A stretch of DNA of 34,107 nucleotides from JBBRWV01 sp038248985 (GTDB taxonomy: Bacteria > Planctomycetota > Phycisphaerae > WQYP01), in contig JBBRWV010000024.1 of NCBI GenBank assembly GCA_038248985.1, positions 1 to 34,107 of the forward strand, in the 5' to 3' direction. A model generated the notes under the pieces. It saw only the letters and a list, made by a program, of their open reading frames with translations. It did no database searches and was not told where the DNA came from. Made by a program: the position numbers and the translations under genes. Below, piece after piece: positions 15,441 to 23,791 of the stretch (positions are counted from its first letter, which is position 1; each line of letters begins with the position of its first letter).

Positions 15441-16460
15441 GTGGTGACAGTCATTGACGTTTCCCCGGCGAATATTGAAGCGCAGGTTGCGGACTTTCAA
15501 CGCACCTATCGGACGATTGAAGAGGAGGTGGGCAAGATGATCGTGGGGCACCGCGAGGTGATCAGCCAGACCATTTTGTGCCTGATGATCGGCGGGAACG
15601 CGCTGCTGGAAGGCGTGCCGGGGCTGGGCAAGACGCTGCTGGTGCGGACGCTGGCGCAGGTGATGGATTTGCAGTTCAGCCGCATTCAGTTCACGCCGGA
15701 CTTGATGCCGGCGGATATTGTGGGCACGTCGATCGTGGTCAACGACGACAAGGGCAACCGGATGTTTCAGTTTCAACCGGGGCCGATTTTCGGCAACTTG
15801 ATTCTGGCGGACGAAATCAACCGGGCGACGCCCAAGACGCAATCGGCGTTGCTGGAAGCGATGGCGGAGCAGTCGGTGTCGGTGGCGAAGAAGACGCACA
15901 AGATGGACGATCCTTTTTTTGTGCTGGCAACGCAGAACCCGATCGAGATGGAGGGGACGTATCCGCTGCCGGAGGCGCAGTTGGATCGGTTTGCCTTCAA
16001 GATCACGGTGCATGGTCCGGCGTTGGAGGACTTGCTGACGATTCTGGATCGGACGACGGGGGTGAAGGTGCCGCAGCCACAGAAGGTGGTGGACGGCGCG
16101 CAGATTCGGGCGATGAAGTATTTGGTGCGTGCGGTGCCGGTGGCCAGTCATGTGAAGGAATACATTGGGCGGCTGGTGCTGGCGACGCATCCGGAGTCGG
16201 GGCTGGCGCCGGAGATCACGAAGAAGTACATACGGTTCGGGGCGAGCCCGCGTGGCGCGCAGGCGATCCTGCTGGCGGCGAAGGTGCTGGCGCTGCGCGA
16301 GGGGCGATACAACGTGAGTTTCGCGGATGTGCGCAGTGTATTGTTGCCGGCGTTGCGGCATCGGGTGATTTTGAATTTTGAAGGCCAGGCGGAGGGGATC
16401 TCGACGGACCTGCTGGTAAAAAAAGTTATTGATGCGACGCCCGAGACGGTGGCGGTGTGA
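15441..16460 (+). CDS. MoxR-family AAA+ ATPase
   Basis: A 339-residue AAA+ ATPase of the MoxR type with Walker A 'LEGVPGLGKTLLVRTLAQ', Walker B 'LILADEINRATPKTQSALLE', 'LATQNPIEMEGTYPLPEAQL' (sensor 1 and the family signature) and C-terminal lid 'RFGASPRGAQAILLAAKVLA' (sensor 2). AAGGAG at 15431-15436 favours the second of two GTG starts (15444) over 15441. MoxR ATPases act as chaperones for metal or cofactor insertion and usually sit upstream of DUF58 and von Willebrand A genes; none follows here, so this copy is an orphan in the visible region. It is followed directly by the non-coding RNA region. Confidence 0.93.
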   Translation: MVTVIDVSPANIEAQVADFQRTYRTIEEEVGKMIVGHREVISQTILCLMIGGNALLEGVPGLGKTLLVRTLAQVMDLQFSRIQFTPDLMPADIVGTSIVVNDDKGNRMFQFQPGPIFGNLILADEINRATPKTQSALLEAMAEQSVSVAKKTHKMDDPFFVLATQNPIEMEGTYPLPEAQLDRFAFKITVHGPALEDLLTILDRTTGVKVPQPQKVVDGAQIRAMKYLVRAVPVASHVKEYIGRLVLATHPESGLAPEITKKYIRFGASPRGAQAILLAAKVLALREGRYNVSFADVRSVLLPALRHRVILNFEGQAEGISTDLLVKKVIDATPETVAV

Positions 16461-16549
16461 GATTATCGGGCGTCAAGCGTGCCAGAAAACCGCAGAAAAT
16501 AGGCGCTAATTTGCGTGGTAATATTGTTTGCGAATTCCGTGGGTTTAAG

Positions 16550-16578
16550 TTGAATAGTGGGGGCGCGTCAGGAATAAT
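16550..16578 (+). promoter_or_regulatory. Promoter of the non-coding RNA gene
   Basis: TTGAAT (16550-16555), exactly 17 nt, then AATAAT (16573-16578). The predicted start at about 16584-16585 coincides with the first base of the RNA's closing helix, which supports both calls. Confidence 0.6.
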
Positions 16579-16583
16579 GCATG

Positions 16584-16800
16584 AGCCTCTGCTGTGCTCG
16601 AGTTATCGGGGTCCTATGCGGCTTCGGACCGATGAGCTTCCTTTAGGGTCCCACGAGGCGGACTGACGAACAAGCCTCCCTGCATGCTTCGGCGTGCGGC
16701 CAAGTAGTGGACGTTCTGAAACGCCTCTTCGCGCGACCCGCCCTGTTGATCAGGGTTCGAAACCTCACTCCGTCTCGGCACCCACGTGGAGGCTTTTTTT
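16584..16800 (+). ncRNA. Structured RNA of about 210 nt, candidate 6S-like RNA
   Basis: No protein frame fits 16461-16948, but this stretch folds as a rod. The closing helix pairs 16584-16592 with 16786-16794 (AGCCTC/GAGGCT and three more pairs), then 16594-16597 with 16778-16781 and 16599-16602 with 16774-16777. A large open region follows with a small hairpin on each side: ATCGG-TCC/GGA-CCGAT at 16605-16633 and CCCTG/CAGGG at 16741-16755. A terminal arm then begins with GAGGCG/CGCCTC (16655-16660/16722-16727), GAAC/GTTC and GCATGC-TTCG-GCGTGC (16682-16697). Seven T end it (16794-16800). Length, closing stem, bubble and terminal arm resemble 6S RNA, the RNA that binds sigma70 RNA polymerase. 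The 3' bubble part (TTGATCAGGGTTCGAA) recalls the E. coli one. RNase P, tmRNA and SRP signatures are absent. That it is an RNA is well supported; 6S identity is tentative. Confidence 0.6.
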
Positions 16801-16808
16801 GACTGGAT

Positions 16809-16847
16809 GCGGGGATTCTGGCGACAGAGTCCCCGCTTTCTTTTTTT
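16809..16847 (+). terminator. Very strong terminator behind the RNA gene
   Basis: A 12-bp stem (16809-16820 with 16825-16836, one G-T pair) closes a GCGA tetraloop and is followed by TTTCTTTTTTT. It backs up the T-tract at 16794-16800 and insulates the RNA gene from the secreted-protein gene that starts at 16949. Confidence 0.9.
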
Positions 16848-16948
16848 GCGTATACCGTAGCGGGGGATCCTACGATAACTAGCGAGCGCGTCCGGGCGGT
16901 GTCTATAAGGCATGGCGGAGAGAGCCGCCAATTGCCGATAGGGAATGA

Positions 16949-17488
16949 ATGCGTTTGCCGTCCTGCCATTTTCTTTTGTTTGCCGTGATGGTCATGTTGA
17001 TTATGGGAGCGGCGGCGCGTGGGGGGGCGGAGGACGTGCTGGACAAGGCGGTGGCGAAGTCGGGGATAACGATCCAGTTGCCGCGCGGGTGGGTGCTGGG
17101 GGAGACGCGCAACGTGCGGACGTTGCTGGTGGCGCAGGCGCCGCTCAAGGACAAGGACGACACGGGTGAGTTTGGCGCGGCGATGACGATTTCCACGGGT
17201 GCGGCGACCAAGCCGGATGCGAAGGCGATTTTGAACACTTTGAAGCATGATTATCCCCATTTCAAAATGCTTGATGAGCCGCAGGAAATGCAGATCAACG
17301 GGCTGACGGGGATCATGCTGGGGGGATCGTTTCAGGCCGGGGCGCTCAAACTGCGGATGCGGCAGTATGTGCTCACGGATGGGAAAGCGGGTTATGTGGT
17401 GACGGTGATCGGATTGGAGAGCGCGTGGGAGAAGTACGAGAAGGCTCTGGAGGCGTCGGTGGCGACGTTTGGATTGGCGGAAAAATAG
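16949..17488 (+). CDS. Secreted protein, PsbP/DUF1795-like fold
   Basis: The 179-residue product has a signal peptide ('LLFAVMVMLIMGAAARGGAE', cleavage near residue 27). The mature domain starts 'GITIQLPRGWVLGE' and contains 'QEMQINGLTGIMLGGSF', 'LRMRQYVLTDGKAGYVVTVI' and 'YEKALEASVATFGL'. This order (a 'lP.gW' strand, central 'ING' segment and a final helix 'sfrl') is that of Mog1/PsbP-like or DUF1795 proteins, which are extracytoplasmic and mostly of unknown role. AGGGA lies just upstream of the ATG. The ABC exporter pair starts 130 bp later, but a functional link is not shown. Confidence 0.7.
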   Translation: MRLPSCHFLLFAVMVMLIMGAAARGGAEDVLDKAVAKSGITIQLPRGWVLGETRNVRTLLVAQAPLKDKDDTGEFGAAMTISTGAATKPDAKAILNTLKHDYPHFKMLDEPQEMQINGLTGIMLGGSFQAGALKLRMRQYVLTDGKAGYVVTVIGLESAWEKYEKALEASVATFGLAEK

Positions 17489-17618
17489 GGGGCGAGAGGG
17501 CCGGGGCATTTTTCGGGTTGCGACTCGCATCCGGGATAACTTGCGTCCGACGACCATCCTGATACCCTATTTTGCCAGGTATCGCCATTGATGCCTGGGA
17601 GATGCTATTCAGGCGGAC

Positions 17619-19688
17619 ATGAGTACCAAAAGCCAACAATCCGGTGTCCCGGGCGGATCTACTCCGCCCGGGGACAGTTGCCCCAACTCTGATGCCAAGC
17701 TTGCACCGTTGCCGCATTTGACGAACTATCAGCTCCTGAAGCGGATGGCGCGGTTTCTCATGCCCGTGCGCGGCATGGCGACGCTGGCGTGTTTGTTGAT
17801 CGTGGTGTGGGTCTGCGTGGAAGTGTCGGCCGTGCGCATGACCGGCAGCATCACCAACGAGGTGAAGGGTACGCTGTCCACGGGTCAGATGACGGATCAA
17901 CCGTTCTGGCAGGCGATCGGGCGCGAACCACTGCGGGGCATTGTGCACATGATCGTGATTTTGGGCCTGCTGGTGCTGCTCAACAATTTCATCACCTTTT
18001 TACGCACGTGGCTCAACAGCAAATTTACAATGGATATGGTGTATCACATGCGGGCGGCGGTGTACGACCGTTTGCAGCGGGTGGGTTTCGCGTTTCACGA
18101 TGAGCATTCCAGCGGGGCGCTGATCAACCGGGCGCTGTCGGATCTGCAGAACGTGCGGATGTTCCTGCAGATGGGGTTGCTGCTGACGGTGGAAATTATT
18201 GCGTTTGTCAGCGGCTACATCGTGCTGATGATGACGATCAACAAGTGGGTGGCTTTTGCCGCGCTGCTGCCGGTGCCGTTCTGGCTCTGGTACATTTTGC
18301 GATTTGGCAAAAAGATGCAGCCGGCGCAGCAGGCGGCGATGAAGGCCGGCGACGACGTGGTGACGGTGCTCACGGAGAATGTCGCCGGCGTGCATGTGGT
18401 GAAGGCTTTCGCCACCGAGAACACGGAGATCGCCAAGTACAACAAGACGGCGGACACCTGGTTCGATCGCGTGATGGACACCGTGAACCTGTGGAAGAAT
18501 TTTGCGCCGGTGATCCGGGGCATCGCCTCAGCCAGCCACTTGACGCTGTTTGCGATCGGGGCGGTGCTGGTGGTGGCGACGGCGGGATTGCCGTCGCGCA
18601 CGGCAGCGCCGGCCGCGATCGCCACCACGGAGAACGGTTCGTCGCCGCGCGTGGAGACCGCCCCCGCACCAGCGCCGCTGGGCCTGGGGCGCAAGGTGGA
18701 AGTGGGCGACTTGCTGATTTTCGGCGCGGCGATGGGTTCGATCCTGGGGCGGCTGCAGCAGGTCAACCAGATTTCCGACCAATACCAGCGGGCGATTGTC
18801 TCGGCGCGGCGCTTCTTTGAAGTGCTGGACGCGCCGTCGACCGTGCCGGAACGCCAGGAGGCACGCGATCTGCCGAAAGGCTCCGGCAGCGTGGAGTTCA
18901 ACTTTGTGAGCTTTGGCTACGATCCGAAAAAGTCCGTACTGCGCGATATTGCGTTTGATGTGCCCGGCGGCAGCATCGTGGCGCTCGTGGGCCCGACCGG
19001 CGCGGGCAAGAGCACGATGATGCAGTTGCTGGCCCGCTTTTACGACCCGCAGATGGGACAGATTTTTATCGATGGCGTGGACATTCAAAAGGTCAACCTG
19101 AGCAGCCTCCATGCGGCGATCGGTTTTGTGTTTCAGGAGACGTTCCTTTTTTCCGACACTGTGGCCAACAACATCCGTTATGGCAATCCGCACGCGTCGC
19201 TGGGCGATGTGGAAGCGGCGGCCCGCATTGCCCAGGCGCACGACTTCATCCTGGAAATGCCGCAGGGTTACGAAACGATGCTGGGCGAGCGTGGGGCCAC
19301 GCTCTCGGGCGGGCAGCGTCAGCGTCTGGCGATAGCGCGGGCGATCATCAGCAACCCGCGCATCCTGGTGCTGGATGATGCGCTGGCGGCGGTGGACCCG
19401 GAGACCGAGCACATGATCAGCCGCGCCCTGGAACTGGTGATGGTTGATCGCACGGTCTTCATCATCGCCCACCGCTTGAGCACGGTGAAAGCTGCGGACC
19501 TGGTGATCGTGCTGGAGCATGGCCGCATCACGCAGGCGGGCACGCACAAAGAATTGATCCGGCAGCCGGGCCATTACCGGCACATTGCCGAGGTGCAACT
19601 GGCGTATCAGGAAAAAGAGTTGATCGCCAAGGCGGAGCTCAAGGCGACGCTGCCGGGTGTTACGAATGAGCGCGGGGGTGCCGCATGA
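17619..19688 (+). CDS. ABC exporter half-transporter, degenerate Walker B
   Basis: A 689-residue fused membrane/ATPase half-transporter. About six membrane segments (residues 50-360) include 'RAAVYDRLQRVGFAFHDEHS' typical of type IV exporters. An unusual Ala/Pro-rich insert lies near residues 328-355. The ATPase domain has Walker A 'GPTGAGKST' (458-466), a Q-loop 'GFVFQETFLFSDTV', signature 'LSGGQRQR' (562-569) and H-loop 'IIAHRLST'. Walker B reads 'ILVLDDALAAVD': D587 stands where the catalytic Glu should be. That makes this the non-catalytic partner of a heterodimer. Its 3' end overlaps the next gene by 4 nt. The substrate could be a drug, lipid or peptide; nothing decides. Confidence 0.93.
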   Translation: MSTKSQQSGVPGGSTPPGDSCPNSDAKLAPLPHLTNYQLLKRMARFLMPVRGMATLACLLIVVWVCVEVSAVRMTGSITNEVKGTLSTGQMTDQPFWQAIGREPLRGIVHMIVILGLLVLLNNFITFLRTWLNSKFTMDMVYHMRAAVYDRLQRVGFAFHDEHSSGALINRALSDLQNVRMFLQMGLLLTVEIIAFVSGYIVLMMTINKWVAFAALLPVPFWLWYILRFGKKMQPAQQAAMKAGDDVVTVLTENVAGVHVVKAFATENTEIAKYNKTADTWFDRVMDTVNLWKNFAPVIRGIASASHLTLFAIGAVLVVATAGLPSRTAAPAAIATTENGSSPRVETAPAPAPLGLGRKVEVGDLLIFGAAMGSILGRLQQVNQISDQYQRAIVSARRFFEVLDAPSTVPERQEARDLPKGSGSVEFNFVSFGYDPKKSVLRDIAFDVPGGSIVALVGPTGAGKSTMMQLLARFYDPQMGQIFIDGVDIQKVNLSSLHAAIGFVFQETFLFSDTVANNIRYGNPHASLGDVEAAARIAQAHDFILEMPQGYETMLGERGATLSGGQRQRLAIARAIISNPRILVLDDALAAVDPETEHMISRALELVMVDRTVFIIAHRLSTVKAADLVIVLEHGRITQAGTHKELIRQPGHYRHIAEVQLAYQEKELIAKAELKATLPGVTNERGGAA

Positions 19689-21661
19689 TTACGGATCTGA
19701 TGCGCAAGCGGTGGGCGCAACGCAAGGTGATTGCCCAGGCGGCCAACCCCGCCGAACTGACGGGCAAGGACCCCAACGCGCCCGATGGCGAGGCCGACTA
19801 CAAAGCGCTCGAGTGGCCGGTGGTGCGCAACATGCTGTCCTGGATGGCACCGTACAAAAAGCGTTACATCCTGGCGCTGATCGTGTCGTTGCTGGAAACC
19901 GTGCTCAACATGACCGGCCCGCTGTTCATCAAGCACCTGGTCGATCACGACATTCCCGGTCATCCGAATTTTTTCGGCCTCTACATCACGGCGCTGGTGT
20001 CGCTGGTCTCGACATCCGCCGCGGATTGGCTGACCGCGCAAGTCGCCGCGCATCCGCCCTACTGGGCCATCGGCTTTACCGTGAGCCTCTGGGGGCTGGT
20101 GACCGCCGTGGCCATCCTGTTGATGCGCTTCAACATGGCGTACCTGCGGCAAACCGGTGAGCAAGTGATGTTTTCCATCCGCAAGGCGGTTTTCAAACAC
20201 CTGCAGGAACTCAGCATGAGCTTCTACGACCGCACCAAGTTCGGCCGCATTCTCTCCCGCGGCACCAGCGATATCGACGCGATGGTCAACCCGGTCGTCA
20301 ACGGCATCAACACGGTGGTGGCCAACACGATGATGATGGCGATCGCGGCGATCATGATTTTTTTCTCCGACTGGCGCATGGCGCTGGCGGTGCTCTGGCT
20401 CGGGCCGGTGCTGTACGTGATGAACCAGATTTACCGCAAGAAAATCGGGCTGAAGTGGCGCGTGGTACGCGAACATTTCACCCGCGTGAGCACCAATTTG
20501 GCCGAGAACATCAACGGCATGCGCGTGGTCACCGCCTACAACCGCCAGGCCGACAACCTCTCCAACTTCAACCTGCTGCAGGACGCCAATACGATTAACA
20601 ACATCCACGCGAACATGACCAACGGCATCTACCTGCCCCTGCTGAACGTGGTCGGCTTCATCGGCAAGGTCATCATCCTGATGTTCGGTTGCTACCTGGT
20701 GATCAGCACCTCGGCGCTGCCGGAGTCCGCGCGCTTCACCGTGGGCACGCTGATGGCGCTCTACATGTACTGGGACTGGTTCATGAACCCGGCCCTGAAC
20801 TTCGGCAATTTTCACAATGAAATGATGATGGCGATGGCCTCGGCGGAGCGCATATTTTCGCTGCTCGATCTTAAGCCCGACGTCATGGATTCGGCAAAAG
20901 CCCAGCCGCTGCCGCCCGTGCGGGGCGATGTGGTTTTCGACCATTTGAGTTTTGGCTACAAGGCTGACAAGCCCGTGCTGCATGATGTGACGTTTGAAGC
21001 CAAGGCGGGCCAGACCATCGCGCTGGTGGGCCACACCGGCTGTGGCAAGAGCACGATCATGAACCTGATTTGCCGCTTCTACGTGCAGCAGCAAGGCCGC
21101 ATTTTGATTGATGGCCATGACCTGCGCGAAGTGACGGCCGACAGCCTGCACCAGCAAATGGGCATCGTGTCGCAGGCGAATTATCTTTTCTCCGGCACGG
21201 TGCTCGACAACATGCGCTACGCCCGCCCCGGCGCCACTGAAGAACAGGTGATCGAAAGCGCCCAACAACTCGGCAGCCACGAGGTGCTGCTTTCGCTGAA
21301 AGACGGTTATCACACGGAAGTGGGCGAGCGCGGCAGTTCGATGTCGCTGGGCCAGCGGCAACTCATTTGCTTCACGCGGGCGTTTTTGGCGAACCCGCGC
21401 ATTCTGATGCTCGACGAAGCGACTTCCGCCGTGGATACGCATACCGAGATGATTATCCAGGAGGCGCTGGAGCGCCTGGTCGCGCATCGCACGACGTTCA
21501 TCGTGGCGCACCGCCTTTCAACGGTGACGCGCGCGGATCTGGTGCTGGTGCTGGATCACGGCAGGATCATCGAACGCGGCACGCATCAATCGCTGCTGGA
21601 CCTGGGCGGGAAATACGCGGAGCTGTACAAACAATTCACGCGTGAAATCGACGATGAATAA
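19685..21661 (+). CDS. ABC exporter half-transporter, degenerate signature motif
   Basis: The partner half-transporter (658 residues) starts in the ATGA overlap with the previous gene. It has an N-terminal cytosolic stretch, six membrane segments and the intracellular helix 'LQELSMSFYDRTKFGRILSR'. Its ATPase domain has Walker A 'GHTGCGKST' (449-457), Q-loop 'GIVSQANYLFSGTV', and a complete Walker B with catalytic E578 ('ILMLDEATSAVD'). The signature motif reads 'MSLGQRQ' (553-559) instead of LSGGQ. Together with the first subunit this gives one normal and one degenerate ATP site, as in BmrCD or TM287/288. Codon use moves from G-ending to C-ending across the pair, following the local strand skew. 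Confidence 0.93.
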   Translation: MITDLMRKRWAQRKVIAQAANPAELTGKDPNAPDGEADYKALEWPVVRNMLSWMAPYKKRYILALIVSLLETVLNMTGPLFIKHLVDHDIPGHPNFFGLYITALVSLVSTSAADWLTAQVAAHPPYWAIGFTVSLWGLVTAVAILLMRFNMAYLRQTGEQVMFSIRKAVFKHLQELSMSFYDRTKFGRILSRGTSDIDAMVNPVVNGINTVVANTMMMAIAAIMIFFSDWRMALAVLWLGPVLYVMNQIYRKKIGLKWRVVREHFTRVSTNLAENINGMRVVTAYNRQADNLSNFNLLQDANTINNIHANMTNGIYLPLLNVVGFIGKVIILMFGCYLVISTSALPESARFTVGTLMALYMYWDWFMNPALNFGNFHNEMMMAMASAERIFSLLDLKPDVMDSAKAQPLPPVRGDVVFDHLSFGYKADKPVLHDVTFEAKAGQTIALVGHTGCGKSTIMNLICRFYVQQQGRILIDGHDLREVTADSLHQQMGIVSQANYLFSGTVLDNMRYARPGATEEQVIESAQQLGSHEVLLSLKDGYHTEVGERGSSMSLGQRQLICFTRAFLANPRILMLDEATSAVDTHTEMIIQEALERLVAHRTTFIVAHRLSTVTRADLVLVLDHGRIIERGTHQSLLDLGGKYAELYKQFTREIDDE

Positions 21662-21678
21662 CGCGTCGATTGGGACGG

Positions 21679-23682
21679 TCATTTCCCTCCGATACGCCGC
21701 AGGAACTCCGCTTCGTCGATGACTTCCACGCCGAGCTTTTTCGCTTTTTCCAGCTTGCTGCCGGCCTCTTCGCCCGCCAGGACAAAGCTGGTGCTTTTGC
21801 TAACGGAACTAGTGGGCTTGCCGCCGAGTTCGCTAATTTTGCGTTCCACTTCGCTACGGCCGAACCCCTGCAATGTGCCGGTGACGACGATACTTTTGCC
21901 GGCGAATGGGCCGCCAGCGCCGAGGCGCTCCTGTTCGGTTTTGAGGCCCAGCGCGATCAGATCATCCAGCAATGCGGCGCCGCGCTGCGAGTTCAGGAAC
22001 TCATGCACGCTCTGGGCCACCACGTCGCCGACATCCGGCACCCCGTCGATTTCTTCCACGGTGGCGGCGCGCAGCTTTTCCAATGTGCCGAAATGTTCGG
22101 CGATCGCCAGGGCCGTCCGCGTGCCCACGTGCAGGATGCCCAATCCGGCCAGGAGCCGCGCCAGGCCGCGATCTTTGGAGCCCTGCACCGCGGCGATCAC
22201 ATTCTCGGCGGATTTGTCCCCCATGCGTTCCAGTTCCAGCAGTTGCGCTTTTTTCAGCCGGTACAAGTCGGCAATCGACGCGACAAGCTTGTGCTCCATC
22301 AATTGCTGGATCAGGGCCGGGCCGATCTCCGCGATGTCCATCTGGTTGCGGCCGCAGAAGAACTTCAGACGCTCCGCCAGCTGTGCCGGGCACGCGGGGT
22401 TAGCGCAGCGGGTGAACCCGCCGTCGTGTACCAGCGTGGTGGAATTGCACGCCGGACACACCACAGGACGTTCAATCTTCGCGGCATTCTTCGGCCGCTT
22501 TTCCGGCACGATGCCCACCACGTACGGAATAATTTCGCCGGCCTTTTCCACCAGCACGCGATCGTGCAGGCGGATATCCTTGCGTTCGATCTCGTCAAAA
22601 TTGTGCAGGCTGGCTCGGTAAACATTGGTGCCGCTGATAAATACGGCCGGCTTAAATTCCGCCACGGGTGTGATCGTACCGGTCTTGCCGACTTGAAACG
22701 CAACGCGGAAAAGTTCTGTCTCCGCGCGTTCCGGCTGATACTTGTAGGCGATGCACCACCGCGGAGATTTGCTGGTCACACCCAGGATTTCCCGCTGATC
22801 GAAACGATTCACCTTCACCACCACGCCATCGGTGTCGTACGGCAGGCCGTGGCGTTTCTCCGCGAAACTGTCGATATATGCCAGCGCCGCTTCGATATCG
22901 GCGCACGCCGTGAAATGCTCATTGGTGCGAAAACCCAGTTCACGCAGCAGCTCATACCAGTGGGTGTAAGTATCGACGGCAACACCCGCGAATTCGCCGC
23001 TGCCGTGCGGAAAAAACTCCAGCTTGCGTGCCGCGACGATCTTGGGATCCAACTGCTTGAGCGTGCCGGCCGCGGTGTTGCGCGGATTCACGTAGGCTTC
23101 TTCGCCGGTCTCTTCCTGCGTTTTGTTGATGCGCGCGAATTGCCCGCGCGAAATAAAAACTTCGCCGCGCACTTCGATGACGGAGCCGGGGTTGGCCCCG
23201 TGTAAACGCAGGGGAATATTGCGAATTGTTTTGGCATTGGGCGTGACCTCATCGCCGGTGGTGCCGTCGCCGCGCGTCGCTGCTGAGACCAGCACGCCGT
23301 CCTCATAACGCAGTGAAAGCGAAACTCCGTCGATCTTCGGCTCGCACGTGTAACTGAATGCGGCGCCCTCCAGTAGTTTCTTCACGCGCGTATCAAATTC
23401 CCGCAGCTCTTCCGCGTTGTACGTATTGTCGATCGACATCATGCGCACGGCATGGGTCAGCGATTGAAAGCTCTTGATTGCGTTCCCACCCACGCGATGC
23501 GTGGGCGAATCCGGCGTGGCCAATTCAGGATGTGCCGCCTCCAGGTCGATGAGCTTCCGCATCAACGCATCGTAATCCTGGTCGGAGATCTCCGGCTTGG
23601 CCTGCGCGTAATACAGCGCGTCATGCCGTAGTATTTCTTCGCGCAGTTGTTTGATTTCGCGGGCGATGTTTATCGTGCTCAT
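21679..23682 (-). CDS. ligA: NAD-dependent DNA ligase LigA
   Basis: A 667-residue bacterial DNA ligase that seals nicks in replication and repair using NAD. Visible are domain Ia 'LRHDALYYAQAKPEISDQDY' with 'DSPTHRVG', the adenylation site lysine K116 in 'CEPKIDGVSLSLRYEDG', and 'GDGTTGDEVTPNAKTI', 'VRGEVFISRGQF', 'NPRNTAAGTLKQLDP' and 'LPYDTDGVVVKVN'. An OB fold with 'GKTGTITPVAEF', a four-cysteine zinc finger ('CPACNSTTLV', then 'CANPACPAQ'), helix-hairpin-helix repeats and a C-terminal BRCT domain ('KSIVVTGTLQGFGRSEVERK') complete the standard layout. The ATG at 23682 with GAGGT upstream is preferred over a longer form from 23733. It converges on the ABC genes and diverges from the membrane protein gene. 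Confidence 0.96.
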   Translation of the reverse strand: MSTINIAREIKQLREEILRHDALYYAQAKPEISDQDYDALMRKLIDLEAAHPELATPDSPTHRVGGNAIKSFQSLTHAVRMMSIDNTYNAEELREFDTRVKKLLEGAAFSYTCEPKIDGVSLSLRYEDGVLVSAATRGDGTTGDEVTPNAKTIRNIPLRLHGANPGSVIEVRGEVFISRGQFARINKTQEETGEEAYVNPRNTAAGTLKQLDPKIVAARKLEFFPHGSGEFAGVAVDTYTHWYELLRELGFRTNEHFTACADIEAALAYIDSFAEKRHGLPYDTDGVVVKVNRFDQREILGVTSKSPRWCIAYKYQPERAETELFRVAFQVGKTGTITPVAEFKPAVFISGTNVYRASLHNFDEIERKDIRLHDRVLVEKAGEIIPYVVGIVPEKRPKNAAKIERPVVCPACNSTTLVHDGGFTRCANPACPAQLAERLKFFCGRNQMDIAEIGPALIQQLMEHKLVASIADLYRLKKAQLLELERMGDKSAENVIAAVQGSKDRGLARLLAGLGILHVGTRTALAIAEHFGTLEKLRAATVEEIDGVPDVGDVVAQSVHEFLNSQRGAALLDDLIALGLKTEQERLGAGGPFAGKSIVVTGTLQGFGRSEVERKISELGGKPTSSVSKSTSFVLAGEEAGSKLEKAKKLGVEVIDEAEFLRRIGGK

Positions 23683-23791
23683 GCCGACCTCATTCAAATC
23701 TGTAGGCTGAAGCTCGTGGCTCGTGTTGGGCAAATTCTACCAATCCCCCGGCGCGCTGTCGCATCCGCCCGGCCTCCTCTATCATGACGGA

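Noticed and set aside
16663..16721. CTGACGA followed later by GAAA, as in hammerhead ribozymes.
   Set aside because: The required stems I, II and III do not form; the flanks GAGGCG and CGCCTC pair with each other instead, giving an internal loop.
16751..16764. GGTTCGAAACC looks like a tRNA T-loop.
   Set aside because: The outer stem pairs poorly, there is no acceptor stem, D-arm or anticodon arm around it, and no CCA end. It fits better as part of the RNA's 3' bubble.
17489..17618. Possible dif site near the GC-skew change.
   Set aside because: No sequence resembling the XerCD site was found here.
19607..21511. A 634-codon minus-strand frame opposite the second ABC gene.
   Set aside because: It is His/Arg/Val-rich antisense shadow of a clear ABC transporter.
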